From Salinimonas profundi (GTDB lineage Bacteria > Pseudomonadota > Gammaproteobacteria > Enterobacterales > Alteromonadaceae): DNA of 64,000 bases. The position numbers and the translations under genes were made by a program. Below the pieces are notes generated by a model. The model made no database searches and was not told where the DNA came from. It was given only the letters and a program-made list of their open reading frames with translations. The stretch is from the NCBI RefSeq assembly GCF_014750655.1, contig NZ_JABBXD010000003.1:124001-188000 (forward strand), given 5' to 3'. Each line of letters begins with the position of its first letter. The first letter of the stretch is position 1. Positions 54,169 through 62,408 of the stretch are shown in pieces.

Positions 54169-55486
54169 GTGCCTTCTTTAAGTAGTCTCTGACGTCATCT
54201 GAAGTCGGTTGAATATATACCAAACATGAAAAAGGACTTTTATGATGCATCGCTTTTTGAATTTCTACTTGTGTCAGACCCTGTTTGCGCAGCCTGTAAC
54301 CATAAGCATGGCGATGTCCATGTTCTGTTGTCCCGTACTCCTTTTTACAAACAAGACCAATACGTTCAACAGCATTTTTGTGAAGTCTTTGGTAATTTTT
54401 GATAGTTTCAGGCTGGCCTGAACTATTAGTGAACGCGAAGGGATGCGGGTCGCTTTTAGGTGGCTCCACACGTTGATATTTCAGATAATTTGCCCAAACC
54501 AAGAGAAATTCCGAAGCCTTCTCAGCTGGGCTAAAAATGACTTCAAAGAAATACTGCTTACTTGTTAACAATGGAGCCTTCCATCCAGCAAAAAGTCGTT
54601 CAGTATTTCTATATTGAGTTCTGGGTTTGTACCTGGTCGTTTTAAGAAGATACTCGCTTCTGTTAGCAAAACTCGGATCAGGAGAGGCACCATACTCCGG
54701 ATGATATACTCGCACCAATGCTTCATTTTTATGAATTGGATGCAAAGTGATATCACCAACAAAAAGGTGGAATACTTCGCTTTTCCTCAAGCCCCCATAG
54801 TGCAGTAACATCGTTATTGCCTGCGATTTAAAATCTTGCTTACCCCTTTTACTAAACCCTGATTCTAAAAGTGAATCAATTTTGTCTTTTGGAAACTGTA
54901 CAACCTTTTCTTGTCTGATGACGGGCTCCAACAAACTGTTGATTTGCCGTACTTGCTGATTTTTTATGTACGCTTCACTTTTAGAAGATAAATGATTGAG
55001 AAAGACGTTAGCCTGCTTATTATAGTAAGCACACCAGTTAAGCCTGACTTCAACCGAAGTTGCTTTCCTGAACGGATTTATTCGCGAAGCTTCATAACCA
55101 TCTTGTAGTGCTAAGTAATCAGTGTAATGAGTTATGTGGTGCAAAATATTATTGGCATCTGGTATTTTTCGAGCTTGCCAAAATAGGCCCGACTTATCGT
55201 CAACACTGTCGTAATCAATGGTGCCTGTTACCAGCACCTTCGAGAATTCCCTTAACAGTTTTGTAGATTGTTCATAAGCAGATTCATTTGCGTTGATAAA
55301 GCTAATGAGAAGTCTGACGGAAAAAAGCGATCTTTCTTTCCAAGATTCACTCTTAAAATAATTTTCTGCCAGATATCTCAGATGTGAGATCACAAGCCCT
55401 TTGTCTGTCAACAAAGCAGGAAGCAGTAACTCCTTTCCAACCTCAGAACTGTGATAGCTTACTTTGACTTTATGAACGTAGGGCAT
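54158..55486 (-). CDS. gmtY: Gamma-Mobile-Trio tyrosine recombinase GmtY
   Basis: This 442-residue site-specific recombinase has catalytic residues Arg234 (GGLRKSEV), His389 and Arg392 (EHGHRHAYGYRLR), His415 and Tyr424 (MHHKSPFSCLVYIQ). It is the first gene of the gmtYZX operon and begins about 110 bp from the right end of the island, so the operon points inward. With GmtZ it is expected to catalyse integration and excision at greB. Confidence 0.85.
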   Translation of the reverse strand: MPYVHKVKVSYHSSEVGKELLLPALLTDKGLVISHLRYLAENYFKSESWKERSLFSVRLLISFINANESAYEQSTKLLREFSKVLVTGTIDYDSVDDKSGLFWQARKIPDANNILHHITHYTDYLALQDGYEASRINPFRKATSVEVRLNWCAYYNKQANVFLNHLSSKSEAYIKNQQVRQINSLLEPVIRQEKVVQFPKDKIDSLLESGFSKRGKQDFKSQAITMLLHYGGLRKSEVFHLFVGDITLHPIHKNEALVRVYHPEYGASPDPSFANRSEYLLKTTRYKPRTQYRNTERLFAGWKAPLLTSKQYFFEVIFSPAEKASEFLLVWANYLKYQRVEPPKSDPHPFAFTNSSGQPETIKNYQRLHKNAVERIGLVCKKEYGTTEHGHRHAYGYRLRKQGLTQVEIQKAMHHKSPFSCLVYIQPTSDDVRDYLKKAHDA

Positions 55487-55569
55487 TTGCGAAATAGTAC
55501 ATATTAAGTAGTGTTTACCAATCCAGTATACACATATTGATTCTATTTGAAGTACTTTAGGTTCTAAAA

Positions 55570-55591
55570 TAGTATGCTTTTGAGTGGGGTT
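55570..55591. repeat. Right-end inverted-repeat motifs of the island
   Basis: TAGTATG (55570-55576) and AGTGGGGTT (55583-55591) are the inverted counterparts of CATACTA and AACCTCATT at the left end (7 of 9 matches in the second motif; the spacers differ by 3 bases). They end 4 bases before the first greB codon of the right half. Confidence 0.5.
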
Positions 55592-55595
55592 ATAA

Positions 55596-55940
55596 TATCA
55601 ATACAACAAAAAACGCTTACGCGAGATAGATCGTCGTGTACGCTATCTGCGTAAGTGCTTAGAACGCTTAAAAGCAATTGACTACAACCCGGAGCAGGAA
55701 GGTCGCGTATTTTTCGGCGCCTGGGTCGAGATAGAAAATGACGAAGGAAAGACGCTAACCCTGCGCATCGCCGGTTACGATGAGATATTCGGTCGCAAAG
55801 ATTATATCTCAGTGGACTCACCGATGGCGCGAGCCCTGTTGGGCAAGTACCCTGATGATGATGTGGTAGTTCGCACCGAAGCAGGAGTATTTGAGTGGTG
55901 GATAAACCGTATCTGGTACGATAAAACAGATAAACTATAA
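55596..55940 (+). pseudogene. greB: 3' remnant of host greB
   Basis: The frame reads YQYNKKRLREIDRRVRYLRK and continues through GRVFFGAWVEIENDEG and GRKDYISVDSPMARALLG to a normal stop at 55938-55940. It continues exactly where the 5' fragment at 36744-36893 stops and has the composition of the host, not the island. It lacks any start codon at its 5' edge. Precise excision of the island would restore a greB of about 161 codons. Confidence 0.93.
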
Positions 55941-56010
55941 TTTTTCAGGCTGCGCCAGCGAGCGTGCAGATGTCGATACTACGGACAGGCCTGTACCGAT
56001 ATAAGGAAAG

Positions 56011-56841
56011 ATGATGCAGTTTCGTAGCACGTTGATGTATGCAGGTTTATTGATGAGCACCTCGTTTACAGCCTCAGCCCATGATTTTTGGCTGGCCCCG
56101 GGCAAGTATCAGGTGGCCCCCTCCAGCACCGTTCCAATACAGTTCAAGGTAGGGCACAACGACAGCGCAGATGACTGGAATTTGCGCTGGGATAAAATTG
56201 TAGCGCTGCGTAATTACACGCCTGTGGGTGTGGCCGATTTGTCGGCCAGTATCATTCAGAAATCTGACTTGCTGCCCGGCGCTGCCAAAACACAGTCCCT
56301 TGAATCCGGCACCTATGTTATCGGGCTGGAAAGCTATCACAGCGTCAGCGAGCTCAGCGCCGATCCTTTCAACAGTTATATTGAGGAAGAGGGGCTTACT
56401 GAGATTCACGACTACCGTCAGCAAAAAGGTCTGACCGGCAGAGCCGGCACTGAACTTTACTCACGTAAGGCCAAAACCATCATTCAGGTTGGCGATAAAC
56501 TGACGGAAAACGCCACCCACCCGATTGGTCATACGCTTGAAATTATCCCCGTATCTCATCCTTACGACTTAAATGAGCAAGCCGCACTGCCGCTTCAGGT
56601 TCTTTTCAAAGGACGTCCACTGGAAGGTGCCCTGGTAAAAACCAGCGCGCTTAAAGGTGCTAATCATAAAGCGCAGTCGGTGAAAACCGATGCCGAGGGC
56701 CGCGCGACAGTTTCATTTAGCGAAGAAGGACCGGTCAAACTCAGTGTGGTTTGGGGTGAGCCGTTATCGGGCAATCCTCGCGCCGACTTTGAAACCTACT
56801 TCTCCAGCCTGACCTTTTCGGTAAACAAATCCGCAAATTAG
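56011..56841 (+). CDS. DUF4198 periplasmic protein
   Basis: This 276-residue secreted protein has a signal peptide (cleavage after FTASA) followed by HDFWLAPGKYQV, the hallmark start of DUF4198. Family members are often encoded with metal (nickel/cobalt) or TonB uptake genes. The body has Ig-like strands (QVLFKGRPLEGALVKT, TDAEGRATVSFSEEGPVKLSV). Two ATG codons (56011, 56014) follow AAGGAAAG, and the second has better spacing. A broken copy of its 3' end lies at 58831-58932. Confidence 0.88.
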   Translation: MMQFRSTLMYAGLLMSTSFTASAHDFWLAPGKYQVAPSSTVPIQFKVGHNDSADDWNLRWDKIVALRNYTPVGVADLSASIIQKSDLLPGAAKTQSLESGTYVIGLESYHSVSELSADPFNSYIEEEGLTEIHDYRQQKGLTGRAGTELYSRKAKTIIQVGDKLTENATHPIGHTLEIIPVSHPYDLNEQAALPLQVLFKGRPLEGALVKTSALKGANHKAQSVKTDAEGRATVSFSEEGPVKLSVVWGEPLSGNPRADFETYFSSLTFSVNKSAN

Positions 56842-57024
56842 TGTTCCTTTCGTATCGAACTTGAATACTCAGACAGGCTGGTAAGCAATACACTGACCCA
56901 GCCTGTCAATATCAACGGCCAACTTTGACGATTTGTTCCACAGCCCATTTTTTACAAGACATTTCCATTCATGCTATCCCCAGTGCAGCTCGACGCCGGA
57001 CGTCGTTAGCTTCCAGAAAAACAC

Positions 57025-58581
57025 TCATCGGTTAATATTCTGAGAGTTTATAAATTCGCTGACATTGGATACCTGGGCTGAAAAGCTCTTCTGCGTCGGT
57101 GGAAATTTTTCAAAGCTTTTAACGAATTCTGCTATCTGATTGCCAGCAGGGCCAAGGGTCCAGGAGCGGTTTTCTGCCCACTCATCATAGCCTCTTGCTT
57201 CGATAAATCGTTCGAAAGGGTCCAGTTTGAGATTAATAATGTAAGGTGTGGTCATCTCCTGTTGCGAGGCGCGAAACCACTCTTCCTGATCAATGAATAA
57301 AAACTTCCAGTCTCCGTAGCGCATACCGTGGAAAGTTGTTTCTGTAAAATAATAAAACTCTTTTCGGTTGGACGGTCCCTGTTTTAAAAGAATATCTGTT
57401 TGATCATAGCCATCAATATGCGCTGTTTGCGTTTTGCCATCGACCTTCATTCCTGTAAGCAGCGACGCTTTGACGTCTTTATCACCCACTATAGCCATTA
57501 ACGTGGGTAACCAGTCTTCCATTGTCATAAACTCTCCGGTGTGGGTACCGGCTGGAATATTGCCGGGCCATTTGACCAGCATAGGCACCCGAAATCCGCC
57601 CTCCCAGCCGCCGACACCTTTTTCACCATGAAATGGCTGATTGCCACCGTCTGGCCAGGAATTCGACGCAGCACCGTTGTCGGTAGAAAACATCACAATA
57701 GTTTCGTCTGCTATTTTCAGCTCATCGAGCAGATCAAGTAACTCCCCGACGTCATCATCCAACTCCATCATGCCGTCAGCGTAGATTCCATAACCGCTCT
57801 TGCCTTGATATTCTTCATTCAGATTGGTGCGATAATGCATCCGCGTGGTGTTATGCCATACAAAGAAGGGCGCATCCTTTTTGGCTGCCTCACGAATAAA
57901 ACGCTTAGATTGCTCCAGGACATCCTGATCGAGGTTACGCTGGACATCCTGACCAAAGGGTCCTAAATCTTCTATTTTCTGCGTGCCATCAGGCATAGCT
58001 TTAGCGTGAATAATGCCACGCATTTTTAAATTCAGTTCATCCTGTTTTTCACTGTCTTTGGGATAGTCATATTGTTCGGCGTACTCCCCCGCATTGAGGT
58101 GGTAGAGGATCCCGTAAAACTCATCAAAGCCATGGTTGGTTGGCAAATGCTCGTCTCTGTCGCCCAAATGATTCTTGCCGAACTGTCCGGTAATATACCC
58201 CTTGTCTTTAAGCAACTCTGCAAGGGTGGGAACGCTTTCCTGTAGCCCCTGTTTTGCACCTGGTAGCCCGACCGTACTCAGCCCGATGCGAATAGGATAC
58301 TGCCCGGTCAAAAACGCAGCGCGCCCTGCCGTACATGATGCTTGCGCATAATGGTCCATGAAAATCATGCCTTCCTGTGCAATGCTATCAATATTAGGCG
58401 TAGACCCGCCCATCATGCCACGGTGATAAGCACTAATATTCCACATGCCAACATCATCACCCCAAATAACAAGAATATTAGGTTGGTTGTCATCCTGTGC
58501 GACAGTCTGCGAGATTGACAGGAGGATAACGAGAGGAATAAGAAAACTACGCAGTAAAATACGTCCAAAGAGGCGATTCAT
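57025..58581 (-). CDS. Periplasmic arylsulfatase (formylglycine sulfatase)
   Basis: This 518-residue enzyme hydrolyses sulfate esters. A signal peptide (cleavage after TVAQ) precedes ILVIWGDDVG, which holds metal-binding Asp residues. The active-site motif CTAGR (Cys83) has the CxAxR form, and the Cys must be matured to formylglycine. FSTDNGAASNSWPDGGN provides the later metal ligands. No sulfatase maturase or sulfated-polysaccharide locus is nearby. Marine bacteria commonly use such enzymes on algal polymers. The substrate is unknown. Confidence 0.92.
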   Translation of the reverse strand: MNRLFGRILLRSFLIPLVILLSISQTVAQDDNQPNILVIWGDDVGMWNISAYHRGMMGGSTPNIDSIAQEGMIFMDHYAQASCTAGRAAFLTGQYPIRIGLSTVGLPGAKQGLQESVPTLAELLKDKGYITGQFGKNHLGDRDEHLPTNHGFDEFYGILYHLNAGEYAEQYDYPKDSEKQDELNLKMRGIIHAKAMPDGTQKIEDLGPFGQDVQRNLDQDVLEQSKRFIREAAKKDAPFFVWHNTTRMHYRTNLNEEYQGKSGYGIYADGMMELDDDVGELLDLLDELKIADETIVMFSTDNGAASNSWPDGGNQPFHGEKGVGGWEGGFRVPMLVKWPGNIPAGTHTGEFMTMEDWLPTLMAIVGDKDVKASLLTGMKVDGKTQTAHIDGYDQTDILLKQGPSNRKEFYYFTETTFHGMRYGDWKFLFIDQEEWFRASQQEMTTPYIINLKLDPFERFIEARGYDEWAENRSWTLGPAGNQIAEFVKSFEKFPPTQKSFSAQVSNVSEFINSQNINR

Positions 58582-59115
58582 AGGAAATCCCGTTCAGGTT
58601 GAATAAGTTTTTACAGCACGAGTACTTTAAAAAATAGTGTACATTTTTCAACCAGACAACTATTTGTTTGCTTTTTGATGTAATGGCCCCTTGAGCATCC
58701 TGATGGTCGAAAATGAAATCCTTTCTCTGCCCGTACGCGGACGAAATTCAACCAGTCATTATAAGCGCCAAATGCCCCCGAGCAGGCGATATAGGCAGGT
58801 AGGTAGGTAGGTAATTATCAGGGTTGGTAAGACTCGATTGAATTAAGAGTGGTTTTGAATGGGCCGCTGTCGGGCAACCCTCATGCCGAGGTTGAAAGCT
58901 ATTTCTTAAGCCTGACGTTCTCTGTCACTCCTTTTAAAAAAATAAAGGGCTGGCATGTCTTGATCATAAATCCGCCAGGCGGCGCACATGTCGGGTTCGG
59001 TAAAATTCAGCCATCGGCCTCTTTTGGAAAAGCTGACGACGTAGACACTTGTATTCCCTTTTAGCGTTTGTGTTTAACAACCAGGGGGCAATCACTGCAA
59101 TAGATCGCTAAATTG
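58582..59115. other. Intergenic region with tandem GGTA repeat
   Basis: This 534-bp stretch has no intact gene. It contains a (GGTA)x4 tandem repeat at 58798-58813 and the DUF4198 remnant listed separately. It looks like a scar of past rearrangement between the arylsulfatase and the bacteriocin-like genes. Confidence 0.6.
58831..58932 (+). pseudogene. Remnant of a second DUF4198 gene (3' end only)
   Basis: The frame from 58831 reads IELRVVLNGPLSGNPHAEVE then SYFLSLTFSV. This aligns residue for residue with the end of the intact DUF4198 protein (KLSVVWGEPLSGNPRADFET then YFSSLTFSV). Everything upstream of this stretch is missing, with a stop at 58828-58830. It indicates a past duplication or gene exchange with deletion around the arylsulfatase gene. 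Confidence 0.8.
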
Positions 59116-59331
59116 TTAGCTTAGCGCCAAAACAATCATCGCTTTTAAACCGTTTAAAATAAAAACCACCGACACGCCAATCATCAGCCCGGATACAAAG
59201 ACGCGTCTTATGTCGCGATTTGAAAAATCGGCACAATCCTTTTCTTTTTTGAAAAGCACTTTCAACTCCTTATGACCCCGCTTCTTATGAAGCGGGTATT
59301 TAGCATCAAGACTGGCAAGTATTAAGGCCAA
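59116..59331 (-). CDS. Small membrane protein, possible bacteriocin immunity protein
   Basis: This 71-residue protein has a basic N-terminal half (HKKRGHKELKVLFKKEKD) and one membrane helix (about 44-68, VFVSGLMIGVSVVFILNGLK). It overlaps the double-glycine peptide gene by 10 bases in the same direction. Small basic membrane proteins placed directly after bacteriocin genes are often immunity proteins. That role is inferred from position only. Confidence 0.55.
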   Translation of the reverse strand: MALILASLDAKYPLHKKRGHKELKVLFKKEKDCADFSNRDIRRVFVSGLMIGVSVVFILNGLKAMIVLALS

Positions 59332-59585
59332 TTGTGATAAAGGTATGAACCTGTAAGGGCCAGGCTGGTACCGATGAACAATGCCGCACCGAAAGGAGCT
59401 AGCGCGATCCCAGCAGCGTAAAGCCCGACACCGCTACCAATTAACCCCATTTGTGCTCCAATTTGAGTTGACTGGCTAATACCACCACTAACGGCAGTTA
59501 TCTCATCACTATTCAATACTTTGATTGAAGTGCTGTTTCTGTAATCTTTGGAAGAATGATAGGTTTTGCCGTAATCCTTCAACAT
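59322..59585 (-). CDS. Double-glycine leader, bacteriocin-like peptide
   Basis: The 87-residue precursor has a leader ending LNSDEITAVSGG (residues 24-35), the classic double-glycine processing site with the conserved L..E(I)..VSGG pattern. The 52-residue mature part is hydrophobic and full of small residues with GxxxG-like spacing (GAQMGLIGSGVGLYAAG, then GAALFIGTSLALTGSYLY), as in class II bacteriocins and microcins that insert in membranes. AAGGA precedes the ATG. No peptidase-containing ABC transporter (PCAT) is in the window, so export would depend on one elsewhere. Confidence 0.75.
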   Translation of the reverse strand: MLKDYGKTYHSSKDYRNSTSIKVLNSDEITAVSGGISQSTQIGAQMGLIGSGVGLYAAGIALAPFGAALFIGTSLALTGSYLYHNWP

Positions 59586-59795
59586 AAAAAATCCTTTTTA
59601 TTACGATTTAAGATATGAAACTTGTGTTTCTTTGCTTGTGACACCTTTAACCGTGTGTCAACAGGATTACCTTAATACAAGGCGCGGCTTCACCACACCT
59701 GCCTTCATAGACAGATCGTGTAAGATAAAATGCCCGCTGCCGTCCGACACTGCCTTATTTATTTCCCGCGACATGACGGATGCCATATTAACAGC

Positions 59796-61139
59796 CTATT
59801 CTCTGGAAAAGATGTACTTACCACCAGCCTGATTTAACTCAAAAACCGAGTGGTCGACCTCTCCGTCATTTGTTTTAAATATCAGTACGATACCAGCTGC
59901 ATCAAAATGAAATTTTGAATCGGAGTATGGAGTAAGGGGAAAAGCACCCTGACCACTGGCCTGTGCCATCAACCTTCCATCATTTACTTTTAGTGATATT
60001 TTAAGTGGTATTTGTGGTGAGGAATATACTCCCTCATAGTTAACCAGCTTCTCTTGTGGCAGCGAGACAGGCTTATCGTTGAAGTCCGGAATGTCGTAAG
60101 GGAGATCAAAATAAATACTTAAAATAGCAATGCCTATTTCATTTATCGAATAGTTCATTGCGTTTGAGGTGAGAGATATTGCAACTTTATCAGCTTCAAA
60201 ATAAGCAGCCTGTGACGAAAATCCGTCGATTCCTCCGTCATGGCCATAGGCTGTTCTATCATTAAAACGATATTGAAAGAGACCTCGACCAAACCCCTGA
60301 TTAATCTCCTTCATTTTGCTAAGAGAGGGCGCCGAAATCAGCTTTCCCGAAAACAAGCCAGAGAGAAACATTGAAACATCAGCAGGCGTAGATATTATTG
60401 CGCCGGCACCATGCGGAATACTCATATCAGTTTGGCTCGCGGGCGACCAGTCAAAGCCGGCTCTAACATAAGAATTCGCCTGATTGTCCTGCACATTTAT
60501 GGGGCCACCATAAGCCGTTCTTTTGAGACCTAATTTATTGCTGATGCGCTTTTCTAGTTGTGAAGCGTAACTATCATTGGTGACATTTTCTAAAATGAAA
60601 CCTAACAACACGTAGCCACTGTTAGAGTATTTTGCCTTACTACCTGGCAAAAACTCGCTATCCAATTTCTTAATCTTATTTATCATCTCAGCTTCGGTAT
60701 GAGACTGAGTCATGTACTGGCTGTACTGGGGACTATCTGTAAAGTTAGGAATACCGCTTCTGTGACTCAACAGCATTGAAACTGTAATTTTATCGGCGTT
60801 TTCAATATTTGGGTAAAATTGGTCCAACGTCGTATCTAACGAAAGCTTACTTTCTTCAATAAGCTGAAAAATCATTACCGAAGTGAACATTTTTGTAATC
60901 GATCCAATTCGGTATTGTGTAGCTTCGTTAGCTGGTTGTTTTGTTTCTAAATCTTTAACGCCAGTCGATTTATGGTAAATGAGAGTACCATTTTCAACTA
61001 TTGCAAGACTGAGCATCGCTTTATCATGTTTAGCAAGTGCTTCTACATAGCTGTCAAGCTTGGCATTTTCAACGCCCTGAGCTGTGGCACTGAAAATTAA
61101 AATGAAAATATAAAGTAGCAGGCTACCTGGCTTTTTCAT
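59796..61139 (-). CDS. Serine hydrolase, class C beta-lactamase fold
   Basis: This 447-residue exported protein has a signal peptide (cleavage near TAQG). The nucleophile motif is SITK (Ser80, Lys83), the second motif is YSN in AKYSNSGYVLLG, and the third is HDGG. This is the beta-lactamase/D-aminopeptidase family. A C-terminal lipocalin-like domain of about 100 residues (VNYEGVYSSPQIPLKISLKV ...) is common in esterase/peptidase members. Antibiotic hydrolysis is not implied. Substrate unknown. Confidence 0.88.
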   Translation of the reverse strand: MKKPGSLLLYIFILIFSATAQGVENAKLDSYVEALAKHDKAMLSLAIVENGTLIYHKSTGVKDLETKQPANEATQYRIGSITKMFTSVMIFQLIEESKLSLDTTLDQFYPNIENADKITVSMLLSHRSGIPNFTDSPQYSQYMTQSHTEAEMINKIKKLDSEFLPGSKAKYSNSGYVLLGFILENVTNDSYASQLEKRISNKLGLKRTAYGGPINVQDNQANSYVRAGFDWSPASQTDMSIPHGAGAIISTPADVSMFLSGLFSGKLISAPSLSKMKEINQGFGRGLFQYRFNDRTAYGHDGGIDGFSSQAAYFEADKVAISLTSNAMNYSINEIGIAILSIYFDLPYDIPDFNDKPVSLPQEKLVNYEGVYSSPQIPLKISLKVNDGRLMAQASGQGAFPLTPYSDSKFHFDAAGIVLIFKTNDGEVDHSVFELNQAGGKYIFSRE

Positions 61140-61203
61140 CGGAAACTCCTTTTCACAAAGCGTTAAATGAAAAGATAGCCCGATAACTGACGACTGAGAA
61201 GTT

Positions 61204-61626
61204 CTAAAGAATCTTTTTCCTTAGCTGCTTGCGCTCGCCCTGCTGCTTTTTCGCCTTGATACGCTTTTCTTTTGCACCTTTACTGACTTTGGTGGGTTTG
61301 CGTGTTTTTTTCACCACAAGCGCCTGTGCTATCCAGGCCACCAGTCGTTCCTGTGCATCAAAGCGATTTTGCTCCTGCGTTCGGTAATTCTGCGCTTTTA
61401 ATACAAACACACCGTCTGTGTTAACCCGGCTGTCAGGCTTGCTCAGTAGCTTTTCTTTAATCTCGTCCGGCAGTGAGGATGCTGCAATATCAAACCGTAA
61501 GTGAATGGCAGAATTCACTTTATTTACATTCTGGCCTCCTGAACCCTGGGCGCGAATTGCGGTCATTTCTATCTCATCCTCATCAATTTGCACCGATGAT
61601 GAAATGTTTATCATATGTTTTGTCAC
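61204..61626 (-). CDS. arfB: Alternative ribosome-rescue factor ArfB
   Basis: This 140-residue codon-independent peptidyl-tRNA hydrolase resembles YaeJ/ArfB. The catalytic GGQ lies in AIRAQGSGGQNVNKVNSAIH, and the C-terminal Lys/Arg-rich tail (KTRKPTKVSKGAKEKRIKAK) is the part that probes the empty mRNA channel of stalled ribosomes. All key features are intact. Confidence 0.94.
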   Translation of the reverse strand: MTKHMINISSSVQIDEDEIEMTAIRAQGSGGQNVNKVNSAIHLRFDIAASSLPDEIKEKLLSKPDSRVNTDGVFVLKAQNYRTQEQNRFDAQERLVAWIAQALVVKKTRKPTKVSKGAKEKRIKAKKQQGERKQLRKKIL

Positions 61627-61897
61627 ACTCTTACTTTATTTGATGAAAGTCAGCCTTTTGACCTTTGTATAAAGGAAAATCAGGCTCTGCATACGATCAT
61701 CCATGCGGTTTCAGATGCATTTGCTGACTATTTATAGCAGTTTCTATTTTACACTACAGCAATGCACCCGTATTATCGTTTTGTAGGTAACTTTACGTAT
61801 CCACAAAATATAAACATACCTATATTATCATTAATAAGTATTTTCTTATCCCCACGGAGTGGGAGTTCTTTGTTTCAGCATGGTTACAGGGGGGTGC

Positions 61898-62278
61898 ATG
61901 GTTGATACATCGAAAGTACCAGATTGTGAGTTATCCCGACGCCTCGGGGGTGACACTATGTTGGTCAGAAAGTTACTCAGCCGCTTTTCTGCCAACCTGC
62001 CTATTTTGATTGTACGTTTATCCCTGGCTATCAAAAGTAACGATGTCTCACGCGCCAGGTCGCAGATAACGATGCTGGAAGAAGTTGCCAAGGCGATCAG
62101 TGCCAGCGATCTTGAAGTTCAGTTATCGGTGCTTGGGGCGAAACTGACAGAGACCCCGTCAGATAATTCGAAAGCATTACAGGCTTATGTTGAAACTATT
62201 TTTGAAAACTTTCGTGAGCATTTACAAAAACGCTTTTCAATTACTCTGAAAGACCGCCCTGACGCTGCAGCATTATGA
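61898..62278 (+). CDS. Degenerate HPt-like domain protein
   Basis: This 126-residue helical protein resembles histidine-phosphotransfer domains (SRRLGGDTMLVRKLLSRFSA, then LSLAIKSNDVSRARSQITML). It lacks the phospho-accepting His in the expected AHxLKG position; its only His is near residue 102. It may therefore bind a response regulator without phosphotransfer, or belong to another four-helix family. I start at the ATG at 61898 after GGGGGG. An ATG/GTG at 61859 is also in frame. Confidence 0.6.
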   Translation: MVDTSKVPDCELSRRLGGDTMLVRKLLSRFSANLPILIVRLSLAIKSNDVSRARSQITMLEEVAKAISASDLEVQLSVLGAKLTETPSDNSKALQAYVETIFENFREHLQKRFSITLKDRPDAAAL

Positions 62279-62408
62279 GACAAAGCCTCTGTTTCACAGG
62301 CATAACAATGCTATACTAACGGCCAATTTTTTCATTTAATCTTTTCTTTTTGCAGCAACGTTTAATTACGTTTTTTGCTGGCAATCTTCTGAGTACCGCA
62401 CTGATATT

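Larger units (their letters stand above)
36894..55595. mobile_element. GMT-type genomic island inserted in greB
   Basis: The borders are defined by the two halves of greB, to within a few bases. From left to right the island holds a zinc-ribbon gene, a type I restriction-modification operon with a nested CBASS-like pair, its own greB, a DUF6602-like pair, and the gmtX-gmtZ-gmtY recombinase operon at the right end. Its base composition is visibly more AT-rich than the flanks, strongest at 48.7-51.4 kb. There are no conjugation or phage structural genes. The ends carry short imperfect inverted repeats (see separate entries). No target duplication is obvious by eye. Confidence 0.9.

Noticed and set aside
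36894-55595. Island as a prophage or conjugative element
   Set aside because: There are no capsid, tail, terminase, relaxase or type IV secretion genes. The only mobility genes are the two tyrosine recombinases and their small partner.
58798-58813. (GGTA)x4 repeat as a phase-variation switch
   Set aside because: It does not lie in a gene or at a plausible promoter spacing; the nearest frame is a remnant. Kept only as a rearrangement mark.
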